Positions 48,501-60,485 of a stretch of 64,000 nt of DNA are shown one piece after another (the stretch's first letter is position 1; every line of letters begins with the position of its first letter). The stretch is taken from positions 310,001 through 374,000 of the forward strand of contig NW_019028999.1 in NCBI RefSeq assembly GCF_002105155.1. Reading direction: 5' to 3'. The position numbers and the translations under genes are program-made. Under the pieces are notes generated by a model. It did not search any database and had not been told where the DNA came from. It saw nothing but the letters and a program-made list of their open reading frames with translations. This DNA comes from Lobosporangium transversale. Lineage: Eukaryota > Mortierellomycota > Mortierellomycetes > Mortierellales > Mortierellaceae.

Positions 48501-50824
48501 ATATGCAATCGGCATCGCAGGCCCCAATGGTGGCGATTTAGCTAACTGGCGGCGTCCTTGCTGTTCGTCCATATGCTTAGATCCTTGCCGATGTTCGTGT
48601 TGGAGATGACTACTTGATGACGGACTGGTTGATCGCTGGATTTTGTCCGCGAGCTTACTTAGTTTTTGTTTTGGACTAGAAAGGATACTTTTGATGGATG
48701 TGATAGAATTAGCGGGAGATAACTCTCTCGCGTCTTGACTCCATTCACCCATACGTCCACTATCTGCATATCCATCCTGTTTCTCGGTTCCGTCAGAAGT
48801 CCAAGGCAACTCGCGTCCGGTGCCACTACCAGCATGACGACCACCAGCCGTTGGCGAGGCCAAGCTGTCATTGGACCCTACTCTTCTGCTGGAACGAGTC
48901 GGCTTATTGTTGTCCAAATCCAACTCCTCATCTACAAGATTATAGTGATGTGGTAAATGATTTTCATCTAGCTTCGGTTTAGGTGCGGGCGTTAAGGATG
49001 CAGGATGACAGATTTTTACTGGGATCTCTACAGATAATTCGCCACTATTAAGGAGCAATGAAGAGTATTATTTTTATTTTTTTTTTTTAGATATTTAGCG
49101 ATTCAAAAAAAAAGAAAAAAAAAGAAAAAAAAAGAAAAAAAAAATGGCCTTTTGATAAATACCTGAATGCGCCTAGGAGCATGGAAACCACAACAAAGCA
49201 TGTCACTTCAAACAGCGCTGTTCCTCGAATTGTCCGGGCATTCCCGGGGACAATCATATTGAGGGTCGTTGTACGTTCCTCACCTGTGTCGAACAGGTAG
49301 CTAGATGATTTGAATTCCTGTGTCCCCATTACTTCCGAGACACTCACTGTATCAATCTGAAGTCCTGGATTTTGTTGCGCTTTGGCTTTATTCGAGACCA
49401 TTTCCAGCCTCCTTGCGACGCCTAGGCGGATGCCTTGAACCTATATACAGTTTTTAAAAAAAAAAAAAAAAAAAAAAAATCAGTGCTTTGCCTCAAAGAC
49501 TTGAAAATATGACCATGAAAAGCAACTATAGATCGAGTATTAGTAATCACCTTACGACTCGTATTGTTCTTGACCTTGACCTCGACATTCAAATTTCCTC
49601 CTGCACTATGTAGTTTCTCCGATAGCTTCGCTTCGAGAACAAGTGATCCACTGCCACCCCAAAACAGCTTTGTTGAATTGCTTGCCTGAACAGGTAATTT
49701 ATAATCTGGATTGTATCCGTCCCACGCCTCTACTACGAAAGCCTCCTTCGTTTTCATGATGGTTTCATCTTTACCATGATAGAAGACCTGAACTAGCCTT
49801 TTTTTTTTTTTTTTTTTTTTTTTTACAACAAGCAAATAAATATTAGTAAAGAAAAGGGCTTACAAAATTCTAAAGTTGGCACCTCTAGTTCCCAAAGCTG
49901 CCTGATTTAATCTCTATTGAACATACCCTGTGACAACATATCGAAGACTGGCTGTCTGACCAAATACCAGACTACTAGGACAATCCAGAGGGAGTTGAAA
50001 TGCAAACGGAAATGTGGTCTTACCCTTCTTGGCCATCCAGAATCCGTCTTCATCACATGGACCATGGACCGCATTGGAGGGTGGGATATTCGGGCCTTGA
50101 AAACAAAGACGCGACGAGAGAAAGGACTGGGTTGCAGTGAAATCTTTGGATGTGATTTCTATATCCGTGACAAGAAAAAAAAAAAGTTAATAAGTTTATA
50201 TTATGGAGACATAATCATATATTTTCTTTTTTCCTTGCTATTACCTTCATAGGCTGCCAATTCAACAGCAATTTCACCTAGTTTCAAAGACCGTGAGCTA
50301 GTTGCAGTGATCTCCATGCGACCAAATAGATTCCCTCCAGCCTGAAAGATGGTGGAATCAAAAAAGATGCGAATCTTGAGTTTACTACATTTTGCGGGCT
50401 GAGTAGTCGTAGGTCTGAATGCAATGCTGTTGGCGAGGGTTAGTGCTGATGCTGCCGCTGCCTCTATGCCAGACACAAACCCAGAGCCTCCTCCTGATGA
50501 CTCAGGGACGGATCCAGGTGGTGGTAGAATAGGAGGCATTTTGGGTTGTACTGCGCTTGGTGGCGCGGCTGGAATGTTTGTTTTATTAGGCGGTTGTTCA
50601 TATTGTTTGTTATATCGTTGAGTGACCATGGATGTAGTAGAGGGTTGGTGGGAGTCATAGTAATCATCTTCTTGTCGTTGTTCGGTAGGATCAAAATGCC
50701 GGTATCGAGACCGTCCTCTTTCTGCTACATCATGATGTGCATACGAACTATAAGAAAGAGGAGAAGAATCGACCGGAGAGCGCGGATGGTGGGTACGGTT
50801 TATCTCGACAGCAGCTGAATACAT
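45513..50824 (-). CDS. large arrestin-domain protein with disordered C-terminal half; apparent one-base frame break
   Basis: Alpha-arrestin-like protein, probably an adaptor for ubiquitin-dependent trafficking. Exons: 50824-50245, 50159-49927, 49797-49551, 49440-49163 and 49044-45513, about 1,620 residues. The arrestin N-lobe is KLKIRIFFDSTIFQAGGNLF then GRMEITATSSRSLKLGEIAV; the C-lobe includes SLVLEAKLSEKLHSAGGNL and TLNMIVPGNARTIRGTALFE, ending SGELSVEIPVKICHP. A Pro/Ser-rich tail of more than 1,100 residues follows. In exon 2 the family-like frame SKDFTATQSFLSSRLCF and the frame FQGPNIPPSNAV differ by one base, at a T5 in the sense strand (50100-50104). This is either a sequencing indel or a real mutation. 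The start codon is provisional: the frame remains open to 50932. Confidence 0.83.
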
Positions 50825-51793
50825 AGCGTCGAGTGAAAAGAGTTGCAATTGATCGTGGTGAGATGCAGGAACAGTGCTACGACAGGCAAGGGGTAATTTC
50901 GACTGAATGTGTAAAGTAATTGATGATATCAAAAGGTCGTAGTGATAGCACGGATGCAGACCAAGAATTAGAGCTATTTAGGTGGCAACTGGAAGAGACA
51001 GAAGGAGGGATGGCATGTAAAAAGTGAAGGCTAAAAAGCGGTGAGGGTTTTTGTGTGGAAAGTGAAAGAGAGTAATATGAATCAATCAATGTTCGATCGC
51101 TATACTTGACAAAGTGGAAGAGAAGAGGAAGGGAATGGAGAAAGGAGTGAAAAAAAAAAAAAAAAAAAAAAAAAAGTCGCCATCGTCGTCATAGACAATG
51201 CAGTTTTTCAGGTCAGGTACGTTGCTACAACCCCTTGGTTCTATTTTACAATACAATCCCCTGCTGATTGTACGAGAATGATGATGGATGATGATGCAGT
51301 TTCCCCAGAGAGAAAGAAAAAAAAAAGCCCCTATTATTCAACTCATGACCAGCAGCCTCGCTGTCTGCGCAAGACTTGTGGAAAGCACAAATGACCGGTA
51401 TCGTAACGTTCCCCCTTTTTAAAAAAAAATTAGGAACGAAGTTTGCATGTACCAAAGCTGTTGTCATTGAATACACCAAATTGTTCCCATGGCAACCAGA
51501 GCAAAATCAAAAAAAAAAAAAAAAAAAAAAAAAAATTACGCGCCACCAAATGGCGAACTAAGGATGTGTATTGTTGATTGCTAGTTTAAATTAGCACCCC
51601 GTAATCGTGCAGCAAATGCGATGGATCTCTTTTTTTACACGCTCGGTGACAAAAGGCATCTCAGGAGCTCGCATTGCAAACCAATCTTTCATTGCTCATT
51701 TCTTTTCACATCCGCTGTGGGCAACTAAGCGTTTTTTAAACTACAAAAACTGAAAAGAAGGAAAGAAAAAGAAAAAAAGTCTATCTCAACGCA
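50825..51793. promoter_or_regulatory. divergent region between the arrestin and TMX2-like genes
   Basis: Nearly 970 bp with A runs at 51149-51175 and 51509-51534. It must contain both promoters. The short open frames are compositionally biased and are not called. Confidence 0.4.
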
Positions 51794-52944
51794 ATGTCAT
51801 TGGCAAGACGCCTCTTACATCCACATTATGTTGCGAACGTGGCCCTTGCGGTAGCGTATCCAGTCTATCAGATTATTCATCATCCTGAGTACTTATCAAC
51901 CTTGAGCATCGCATCTTATTCTCGCTACCTCCTGCCGGCGATGGTCGTATTTTTCATCAAAGTGCAAGGGTCACAATCAGCTGAAGAGCTTGTCAGTGTC
52001 ATGGCCCTTTATATCAAAGTATATTCACTCTATGGCTTCTGGACTATTGCCAAGGACCCTGCTATACTCTGGGGAATCTCCTGGAGTGGATGGTGGAGAG
52101 TTTTCTTTTTCCTTTTGTCTTGGCTCGGTAACTATGGGTTTGATCGTTTCAAGCAAGGCTATTGACTGTATTTTGATTTCAATAGTTAACACTCTCATTT
52201 CAATTATTGTGAAAAACCAGCTATCTTCACCGTGCTACCTCAACCTCCTTACCAAGGTCCTTCAAAGATCATTTGGCTGGATGCATCCCAGTTAGATCGC
52301 TTAACAAGGCCTATTCTATCAAAGTCAAAGGGTATAGGGAAATCAACAGCAAAAATTGTAGAACTAGATGAAGAGGGCGTCCCTGCATATAACGATGAGG
52401 AAGAGCCAACTGTTCAAGAATATGGGCAGGATCAAAAACTCAAAGACTCTGAATTGGATCCAAGTCATTACTGGATTATAGCCTTTAACACCACATGGAG
52501 CTCACCCTGCAGATATTTTGAAGCTGTGTTGGCGCGGTGCTCTATCAAGTAATCTTTTTATATTATTAACTGATGTTTTCTATGATAAGGATAGTTTCAT
52601 AGGAAGCAAAGGGGTAACCGCTTCTTTTATATTCATGCTCATTTAGATATGAAAGAAAGAATGTTCACTTTGCAAAGATCGATATGGATATGGTTCCTGA
52701 GGGTGATGAAATCGCAGAACGCTTCAAGATCAATCTTGCAGCCACAACATTGGATTTACCTACGCTGATCTTGTTCAAAGATGGCAAGGCTTTAAAGCAA
52801 CTGCCACTTAAATTGGGGATGAAGGTTGGAGGCGATGTCCTAGGCAAAATGGGGTGGGATCGATCTGAGAGTTCGGTGCTTAGTGCATTTGAATTGGACA
52901 AATTAGGCACCGGGAAGGAGTCATTTTCGGCATTGAGTAAATAA
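51794..52944 (+). CDS. TMX2-like thioredoxin-related transmembrane protein
   Basis: ER/mitochondria-associated membrane protein with a redox-inactive or atypical thioredoxin fold. Three exons: 51794-52127, 52221-52548 and 52647-52944; 960 nt, 319 residues. The N-terminal half is hydrophobic with several possible membrane spans (VANVALAVAYPVYQII, YLLPAMVVFFIKVQ). The luminal/cytosolic domain has the thioredoxin core YWIIAFNTTWSSPCRYFEAV, where the active site is S-x-x-C rather than C-x-x-C, a known feature of TMX2. PTLILFKDGKALKQLP contains the cis-proline. The C-terminus has no clear retrieval signal. Confidence 0.92.
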
Positions 52945-53311
52945 ATATTTAGGAACCAAGACAGACGCTCGTTTTCATAAACTTTTTTTTTTTTTTTTTT
53001 TTTTTTTGGGACACTTCAGTGACAAAATGTATTACAAGAGTAACGACGCATTCTTTGCTCCATGTACCAACGGAATGACATTCCTGCCATCGCTTGGGTC
53101 ATTACATCTATTCCACTTCTCTCTAAGGTTCCTATTTTATGACATAAAACTCACGCATAGAAGAAAAAATCCTTGCTCTTTATTGCTGTTGCCGCTGTTG
53201 GTGTTGCTGTTGTTGCTGCTGTTGTTGCTGTTGTTATTGTTGGCGCTGTTGCTGTTGTTATGGTTGCTGCTGTTGTTGTTGTTTTTGTATACTTTCTTGT
53301 TCTTCAACGGC

Positions 53312-53342
<31 letters not shown>

Positions 53343-53583
53343 GCCCAATTGCGAATACAGCATGGTTTTATTATTTCTGTCATGTTTTGTAACATGTGTC
53401 AGTCTATCAGCCTATTGACAGCTTTTTTTTTTCCAGTTCTCCAATTGCTTGCTTTCTATCCTTAATTCTCTTTCTTTCTTTCCTCAACTCTTTTAAACTC
53501 TGTCCTCTCTTTCTCTTTTTAATCACTTCCTCTTTTTTATTTTTGCTCTATTACTTTCCAGACATAAATCTTCGGAAAAAACA
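52945..53583. other. intergenic with imperfect TTG/CTG repeat and CT-rich leader
   Basis: A T run (52982-53008), an imperfect triplet tract of CTG/TTG units at about 53185-53290 and an A run (53312-53335) precede a C/T-rich stretch (53445-53565) that leads to the next gene's ATG. The triplet tract would encode polyQ/N on the minus strand but has no surrounding gene. Confidence 0.45.
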
Positions 53584-55039
53584 ATGGAACAACTAACATG
53601 CACCGGCGAGTTTGACCAGCAACAGACACAGCGCCTAACTGATGCAACCACTTCATCACTCGCAATAGATAAATCCTCAAGTATATCATACGAGCCAAAC
53701 ACACCTGTGAGTACCAGCGCTGATACTCCTCCTTTAAGCGCCTCTGAATCAGATCCAGAAGAAGAACCAGCAGCTTCACCTTCAACTCAAACTGACCCAA
53801 GTTCAGGATCGCAGCTTGTGAGCGTTGTTGGAGATAGATCTGTCCGGTCAGATATTCCTCTTCACGTACTTCAACAGCTCTATTTGCCTGATATAGCCAA
53901 CAGATATCACAGGCTCAATGCAGACAACACCCTATCGTTCCCACACACCCCTTCTTTTCCCGCTGTCAAGGCATTACCAAGCCATGAACGGAAACGAATT
54001 TTGGTCACCGGCGGTGCTGGATTCGTAGGCTCGCATCTTGTTGACCGGCTGATGCTCATGGGCCATGAAGTCATTGTACTTGACAACTTTTTCACTGGAA
54101 GCAAGCGAAATGTTCAACATTGGATGGGACACCCACATTTCGAACTCATTCGACACGACGTGGTTGATCCATTCATGATTGAGGTTGATCAGATCTATCA
54201 CCTTGCATGTCCAGCCTCACCACCACACTATCAGTATAACCCCATCAAGACAGTCAAGACCTCGGTCATGGGCACGATCAATATGTTAGGGCTCGCTAAG
54301 CGCACAAAAGCTCGTTTCCTCTTGACATCAACATCTGGTATTACCGTGTTTCAAACCAAAGTCTTAGTTAATTCATCACTGATCAAAAGTTACTGACTCT
54401 TTTCTCCCTCAACCTGTCTGTTTCTTAACTGTAGAGGTGTATGGAGATCCAGAAGAGCATCCCCAAAAAGAGACATATTGGGGTCATGTTAATCCGATAG
54501 GGCCTCGGGCGTGCTATGACGAGGGCAAACGTGTCGCAGAAACATTGACGTATTCGTACATGCATCAGGACGATGTCGACGTTCGAGTAGCACGAATCTT
54601 CAACACATTTGGGCCAAGAATGAATGAAAACGACGGTCGTGTAGTCAGTAACTTTATCATGCAGGCATTGAGGGGCGACGAATTGACAATCTATGGTGAT
54701 GGACAACAGACACGATCCTTCCAATACATTCATGATCTAGTTGATGGTTTAATCCTGCTCATGAACAAAAATTACAAGGAGCCTGTTAATCTTGGCAATC
54801 CTGAAGAATATACCATTCGTGAATTTGCAGAGATGATCCGTGGTGAGATCAATACCAATGTGGAAATCATGAGCCTACCACCAACGGAGGATGATCCACA
54901 GAGGCGACGACCTGATATCGGGCGGGCGCAAAGGCATTTAGGGTGGGCTCCCAAGTTCTCAGTAGGCCAAGGCATTAGGGAAACAGTTGAATACTTTAAG
55001 AATACCAAAATGGAACAAACTTGGTACCCCTCTACTTAG
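53584..55039 (+). CDS. UXS1: UDP-glucuronate decarboxylase (UDP-xylose synthase)
   Basis: Converts UDP-glucuronate to UDP-xylose using bound NAD. Two exons: 53584-54337 and 54435-55039; 1,359 nt, 452 residues. Extended SDR signatures: the Rossmann motif [58 protein letters not shown], then [19 protein letters not shown] across the junction, the catalytic YDEGK with surrounding [26 protein letters not shown] and [19 protein letters not shown]. The N-terminal 130 residues are Ser/Thr/Pro-rich with no clear membrane anchor, unlike animal Golgi UXS1. A role in xylose-containing glycans is likely. Confidence 0.96.
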
Positions 55040-55142
55040 CCCATTCTCACTTCATAATCCCATATTACCATTTTATCACGCTCCAAGCTCTCATTAGTAT
55101 CGGGCAAAACTATTTTTGAAATATAATTTCAACGGCGCAACT

Positions 55143-55175
<33 letters not shown>

Positions 55176-55207
55176 AATTATTAACCATCTCCGCCTTCAT
55201 TCTCATC

Positions 55208-56015
55208 ATGACAATGGAGTCCATTAGAACACCCCATCCATACTTTCCAGAGAATTTGGTGCTCGATCACTATGTTCCAAACACGAATTCGGTCTTTTTG
55301 ACACTATCATATGTGTCGATCACATTCATCTTTATCACTCTTGTCACCATTGCTCTTGGATATCCAAAGCGGCATTCGTGTCTCAGTAGTATAGGGGATC
55401 GCTTGGCGTTTTTTTGGTTTATCCTATGCGTCTTCCTTCATATTTTCTTTGAAGGTTATTTTGGGCTCTATCATAAAACGTTAGCAGGTGATAACAGCCC
55501 AGTGGCTCAAGTGTGGAAGGAATACGCGTTGAGTGATTCGCGTTACCTCTCAAGTGATACGTTTGTTCTCATTGCTGAACTTGTAACCATTGTATGAGCT
55601 GAATAAAAACAAAGAGGATCATAAGTTGACATCCAAAGTGAAAAAAAAAAAAAAAAAAAATGCTCAACTAACTCATGCTCTTATTCTCTTTTTTTTCTTT
55701 CTTATGGGATGGGGGAATGTTTATTCCTGTCGATCAAAGATAATCTGGGGTCCATTAGCGCTTTTTAATGCATGGTCAACGTATCATAATTTGCCATCAC
55801 GGCATATTGGTCAATTGATACTCTCGTTGGGTCAAGTCTACAGTTGCACACTCTATTATTTTACATCCATTGTAGAAGGCTCACCCGAATGCCGCCCAGA
55901 ACCATACTATTACTATTTTTACTTTTGGTTTTTCAATGCCTTTTGGATGGTTGCGCCCGTTATCCTCATCAAAAACTCAATCAAGACGTTATATAATGCC
56001 ATGGCACAATTATGA
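55208..56015 (+). CDS. EBP-type sterol delta8-delta7 isomerase (emopamil-binding / EXPERA family)
   Basis: Multi-span ER membrane protein. Two exons: 55208-55591 and 55740-56015; 660 nt, 219 residues. The junction at ELVTI joined to IIWGPLAL gives the conserved E-x-x-TA-x-x-x-GPL type segment. HIFFEGYFGLYH and VWKEYALSDSRY match the active-site histidine/glutamate helices and the family hallmark. Four or more hydrophobic segments are visible. The start could be either of two in-frame ATGs two codons apart. Most fungi are described as using the unrelated ERG2 isomerase, so an EBP-type enzyme is of interest. It converges on ERG6, with 243 bp between stop codons. Whether it acts on sterols cannot be proved from sequence. 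Confidence 0.85.
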
Positions 56016-56226
56016 TTTCTTTTGTAATGATTAATATCCAACATTTCATAGGATTTTTATTACCATTAAAACTATTATTATTATTTTATCTTTGAATGAA
56101 ACATTGTCAAGTATAACAATGATAATGGAATGAGAATTAGATGAAAAGGCATGAGCGAGTGTTTCTTTTTGCTTCTTATCGAAAGATAGCGAACATTATG
56201 ATAAAAGAAGGTTAAAGTGGGAATTA

Positions 56227-56258
<32 letters not shown>

Positions 56259-56259
<1 letters not shown>

Positions 56260-58289
56260 CACTCCAAGGCGGTAAGAGGTTTGCGGGCGACGAAAAAGTA
56301 CATTGGCGTAAAAATGCCAAGCAAAGCCCCTTCAAGGACAGAATCAGCAGCCGTTTGGAGAATACTTGAGACCTTTGCACTACCAGGAGCAATCAAGCCA
56401 AGTTTTTCGAGGGTCTTGACCATATATGTGGTCGTGGCACGTCCGGCGGTCGTTGTGCGGAGGACTGTCAAGTAATCCCAAAAGGCATTGGCCTGTCGAA
56501 TATCACCCTGCAAAGGATAATACCACTTGATTTTGTCGTCTGTTGCACCCATATCCATATTCTTCTCAATCGTGAAGCCTACTGTTTCAAGAGCCTTGAG
56601 GCAATCCTTGACGGTCATCATTTTTGCAACGCCGTTTCCGACCTCGAGTCCACGGACGATACGAAGGTGTTCGGGATTGGTAGGGTCATATTTATCTGTC
56701 ATGACCCATTCATAACAGCCAAAGACTCCGCCAGGTTTGAGGACCCTGTAGGCCTCGCCATAGACACCTTCTAAAGACGAAGCGTGAACTGTAGCCTCGA
56801 TAGCATAGCAAGCATCAAACGAGCTATCCTCAACGGGCATATTCATAAAGTCACCCTTGATAAAATCTGATTTATGCTCGAGTCCATAGGTCACTGCGTA
56901 ACGCTTTGCACGATTGATTTGGTAGTCATTGTTGTTGAGGCCAGTGATATGGGCACCCGTGAAGTGACCAATCTCACGAGCAGGACCGCCTACGCCACAG
57001 CCAATATCAAGCACCTTGTGATGAGGCTGGATGCCCATATTGGCAGCAAGGTAATGTTCATGTCGAGCCATAGCCTGTTGAAAGGGTTCGCGCGGACGGA
57101 ATCTGCAAAAATGGAAAGAAGTACCCCATGCGTACTAAGTTGACAAGTACATATATAATATATAAAGAGATGTTAATATGATTATAAAGATAAAAATATA
57201 AATGTTTGTAAATATTCTAATTTTTATAATTGATGTAAACAACCAAACAGTTGTATGTTATTTTCTGTTCAGCAATTGACGCGTTTTTATGACAGTCACT
57301 CCGCAATCCGGAATGATGCGCCTACAAAAATCAGGCCAACAAGAAACCCTCCAGCCTTTTAGTTGATGAAATCATTCATGATAAACAACGCCCAAAGATA
57401 TGTAAATTGTGCTGCGGAAAATGAATTGTGAGTACACAACAAGGAGTATGTGTTACCGAATTGCGCCTAAAATCAGATGAAGAAGTAGGGACTTTGAGCC
57501 ATACTGGAGTCTTTGATGCTTTAACCACTTTTTTTTTCGAAATTCCAACATCCCCCAATACAGCATTGTAATTGACTCGGACCGTCATCGAAGGATTTTA
57601 GACTTATCAAGGAATCGCGAGGCAACAAAAAAAAAAAAAAAAAAAAAAAAAAGGGTAGGACAAGGCAAAAAGAAGATGGCGAATACGATATACTTCTTTT
57701 GCTTTACTATTACCCACTATACTTCAACTCACCAGTGAACCTGCTATTCAAGATGTTTTTCAAAAATCTTCACTCCCCCCAATATTCCTCACGCTGCTAG
57801 AAGCAGGGCGTTTATAATGCAGAAGGTGTGGGTAAATTTGTGGAGCGTTCTGCTGTAGCAACGACGATCGCTGATGTCTGCAATTATTGTAACAGCGTTA
57901 TATACATCTGAAGAAATCCTTCTGCTAAATATCGTAGCCTTCTAACCAAGTTATATGTATATAGGTTTTTTTTTTTCTTGTATCTATCCATTTACCTCAT
58001 AGAAATCCGTGGCAAGGTCATAAAAAGAGTTTGCGACAGCCTTGTAAGCATTCTGTCGTTCAACCTTGGCCTCCTCAGTCTCATTCTCGGGTTTGGTTTC
58101 CTTCCAGTTGTCTAGATAGTTATCAACGACTGTGGGAGTAAACTCGCGATCCTTGTTCTTCAGCTTGGAAATGAAGGAATCTTGATGATGGTCCTCATTC
58201 CAGCTTTGGCCATGCAGGGTCTTGGACAAGGCTAGATCCTCGAAGTTATGCTGAGTGATTAAAGCACTGGATGTTCTTGCAGGAGCCAT
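56259..58289 (-). CDS. ERG6: sterol 24-C-methyltransferase
   Basis: S-adenosylmethionine-dependent C-24 methylation of sterols, the step specific to fungal and plant sterols. Two exons: 58289-57996 and 57134-56259; 1,170 nt, 389 residues, near the yeast length. Motif I is VLDIGCGVGGPAREIGHFTG; post-I and later motifs include FMNMPVEDSSFDACYAIEAT and VLKPGGVFGCYEWVMTD. The sterol-binding region YEYAWGTSFHFCRF is rebuilt across the junction. The C-terminal domain ends LGIFTPMYFFVARKPLTALE. The single intron (57135-57995, 861 nt) is by far the longest in the window. In the sense strand the TGA stop is followed directly by about 30 A. Confidence 0.96.
57135..57995 (-). other. 861-nt intron of ERG6 with an internal open frame
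   Basis: Clear GTAAAT donor and TTAG acceptor. It contains an A/T run (57628-57651 on the plus strand) and a minus-strand open frame at 57376-57588 with no recognised motif. The size suggests an insertion inside an older, shorter intron; no terminal repeats were found. Confidence 0.55.
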
Positions 58290-60485
58290 TGTGATCGCCC
58301 TTTTTTAAATTTGATCTATCAGATGTGCAAGGTTGAAAAATTTGAAAGTGGAAGGGAAAAAAACGTTTGATGTTGAAGAAAAAAAAAAAAAAAAGTATCC
58401 AATAGCAGGCAAAATTAGAATGAAAGAGGAGAAATAGAAGGGAATAACCTGGCCATTTTTATATTTTTTAGGGCCTCAATTGCGCATTATGAATTGATAT
58501 TGATTCAGGTGCATATCGAGAGGTGTTTGTGTGGCATGACATGACATGATTTTTTTTTCTCCATGCACTCCAACGATCATGATAGGGATATATTAACTTC
58601 CGTAATTCAGTATTCAATCGCTCTACATAATTCACTCACAATCACAATGATGTTATATTCATAAAGATCCCTTTGCCTTGAAACCAATCTCAATCGATTC
58701 ATTTGCTCCTTAGTCTAAGGAAGATATACGGGTTGTCCCTGTTTTGCTTGTCCATCTGACCGGGGTTGGACTACAAGTAGAATGGTACAGCAAAAAGGGT
58801 TCAAGGAGATCTTCCTCTCATGGTATATATCATAGTTTACATTGAGTACTTATTTAATTGATTTGTCACTCGATACATGACTACGCAGCAGAATATGCGC
58901 AAAACTGAAAATTGAAAGCCAATAGATTGGATCAGTCTTTGCTTTATATCCTCATGTATCCCTCATTATAATCATGATCATCAATATCCCGTTTATGACA
59001 AAAAAAAAAAAAAAGAAAAGAAAGTAATAACATCCGATTGGAAGAATACCGTTCAGTCTCTCTCTTCCGCCCAACTATCGTACTTTTAATCGAAAATGGT
59101 TTCATTCAGCTGATACAATTACATTTGTTGTACTGTCCACCTTCGTTGATCTTGTCCACTTCTGCTACGTAAAAAACCAGCCTCGCCTTGTCGAGCTCCT
59201 GGATCAACAAAAAGTGTCTTTTTTCTTTCTTTTCTTCTCATACAGCGTATTGTACTCCATCCTTGTAGCCCTGTAAAAAAAAAAAAAAAAAAAAAAAGCA
59301 TAGCAGTAGGGTAGGCGGACATGTTTGAGGAAGAAATAATGCAAACCAACGCAATATAAAAAAGTCTTTGCCCAACAAGATGATGAGAAGGACTGTGCAG
59401 AATGCAGCAAAAATGTGAAATGATGAGCGGAATCATTCACTCTAATATGCTCATTATTCAGACGTGTAGGTTTGACGCCTTCAATCCCAGATGTGCCTAA
59501 TGAGAGTGCTTTGAATGACAATGAAATAAAAATAAAATAAAAATATACAATACAATAAAGATAAATAAAAAGCGCCTGCGGAATCCTATCGATCTGACAG
59601 AAATCTTTTTGTCGTTGTTGCTCTTGTTGCAGTCATTGTCATGACTGCTACTGAATTGGACATTCTCCCAAGCTTTTGTTTCATAAACCACGCCATGTTG
59701 GTATAGTTCACATGGAGATAAATGGACTTTCATCTCTTTGCAAACATTTGGGGATCTCTTCCTCATTTTATCAAATGCTACATGGTCTGATGAACGTTTT
59801 AAACTTCATTCCTGAGCGGTTTAAAGCTGAGTTAAACTGAGTCTGTTGATCCGTTTGTGCTTTTTAAGCAGAACAAATCCATGTACACTCCGGTGCACTT
59901 TGCACATTCTTTGATAAGGTTCAAATGTATAAGCGCAAAAGGAAATGAGGCAAGCGTCATTTTTTTTTTTTTTTTTTTCCTTTCCCTGTTCTTTAAGAAA
60001 CTCAGTCGGTGGTCATTCTGAGCTGAGACGTTTTTTTTTTTTCTTTCTAAATACGGCCGCCGCTTTCGCTTGCTTGCTCCTGGTTTTTACATGCTCAGTC
60101 GCATAAAGATCAAGATGGAAAGGGTCGGCAACGTGGATACGCAGCCACGGCCCCTAAGATGTAGACATGTGGACATATGGACATGAAAATTAAATAATAT
60201 TAACTTTCCTTGCACAGGCTCCAGGTTCTGGTTGAACTGCATTTCGGTGCAACCTGATAAATGTTTTACCATCGGAGTTAACAACCTTTACACGAGTCTC
60301 CATAAGGATAAGGATTCCCACCATTAGAGGATGTAGAAAGGTATAGAGGATAAACATATTCCCTTCGATCAACAAGGCGGATTCACCAACATTTGCAAAG
60401 ATGATATATTCTATATATAATATGGTATTCATAGTCAATCATATGTATTATATTCTATCATTCTATCAACAATGTACAAAAATGC
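58290..60485. other. 2.2-kb region without a recognised gene
   Basis: Largest empty interval. It contains A/T runs (near 59276-59297 and 59960-59978), short unrelated open frames (59497-59766 minus, 60190-60438 minus), and a hairpin-like CTCAG/CTGAG pair at about 60001-60030 followed by a T tract. None gives a convincing product. Confidence 0.4.

Noticed and set aside
60190-60438. Minus-strand frame with VKVVNSDGKTFIRLHRNAVQ as a retroelement fragment
   Set aside because: No integrase, reverse transcriptase or gag motif accompanies it. It is too short to assign.
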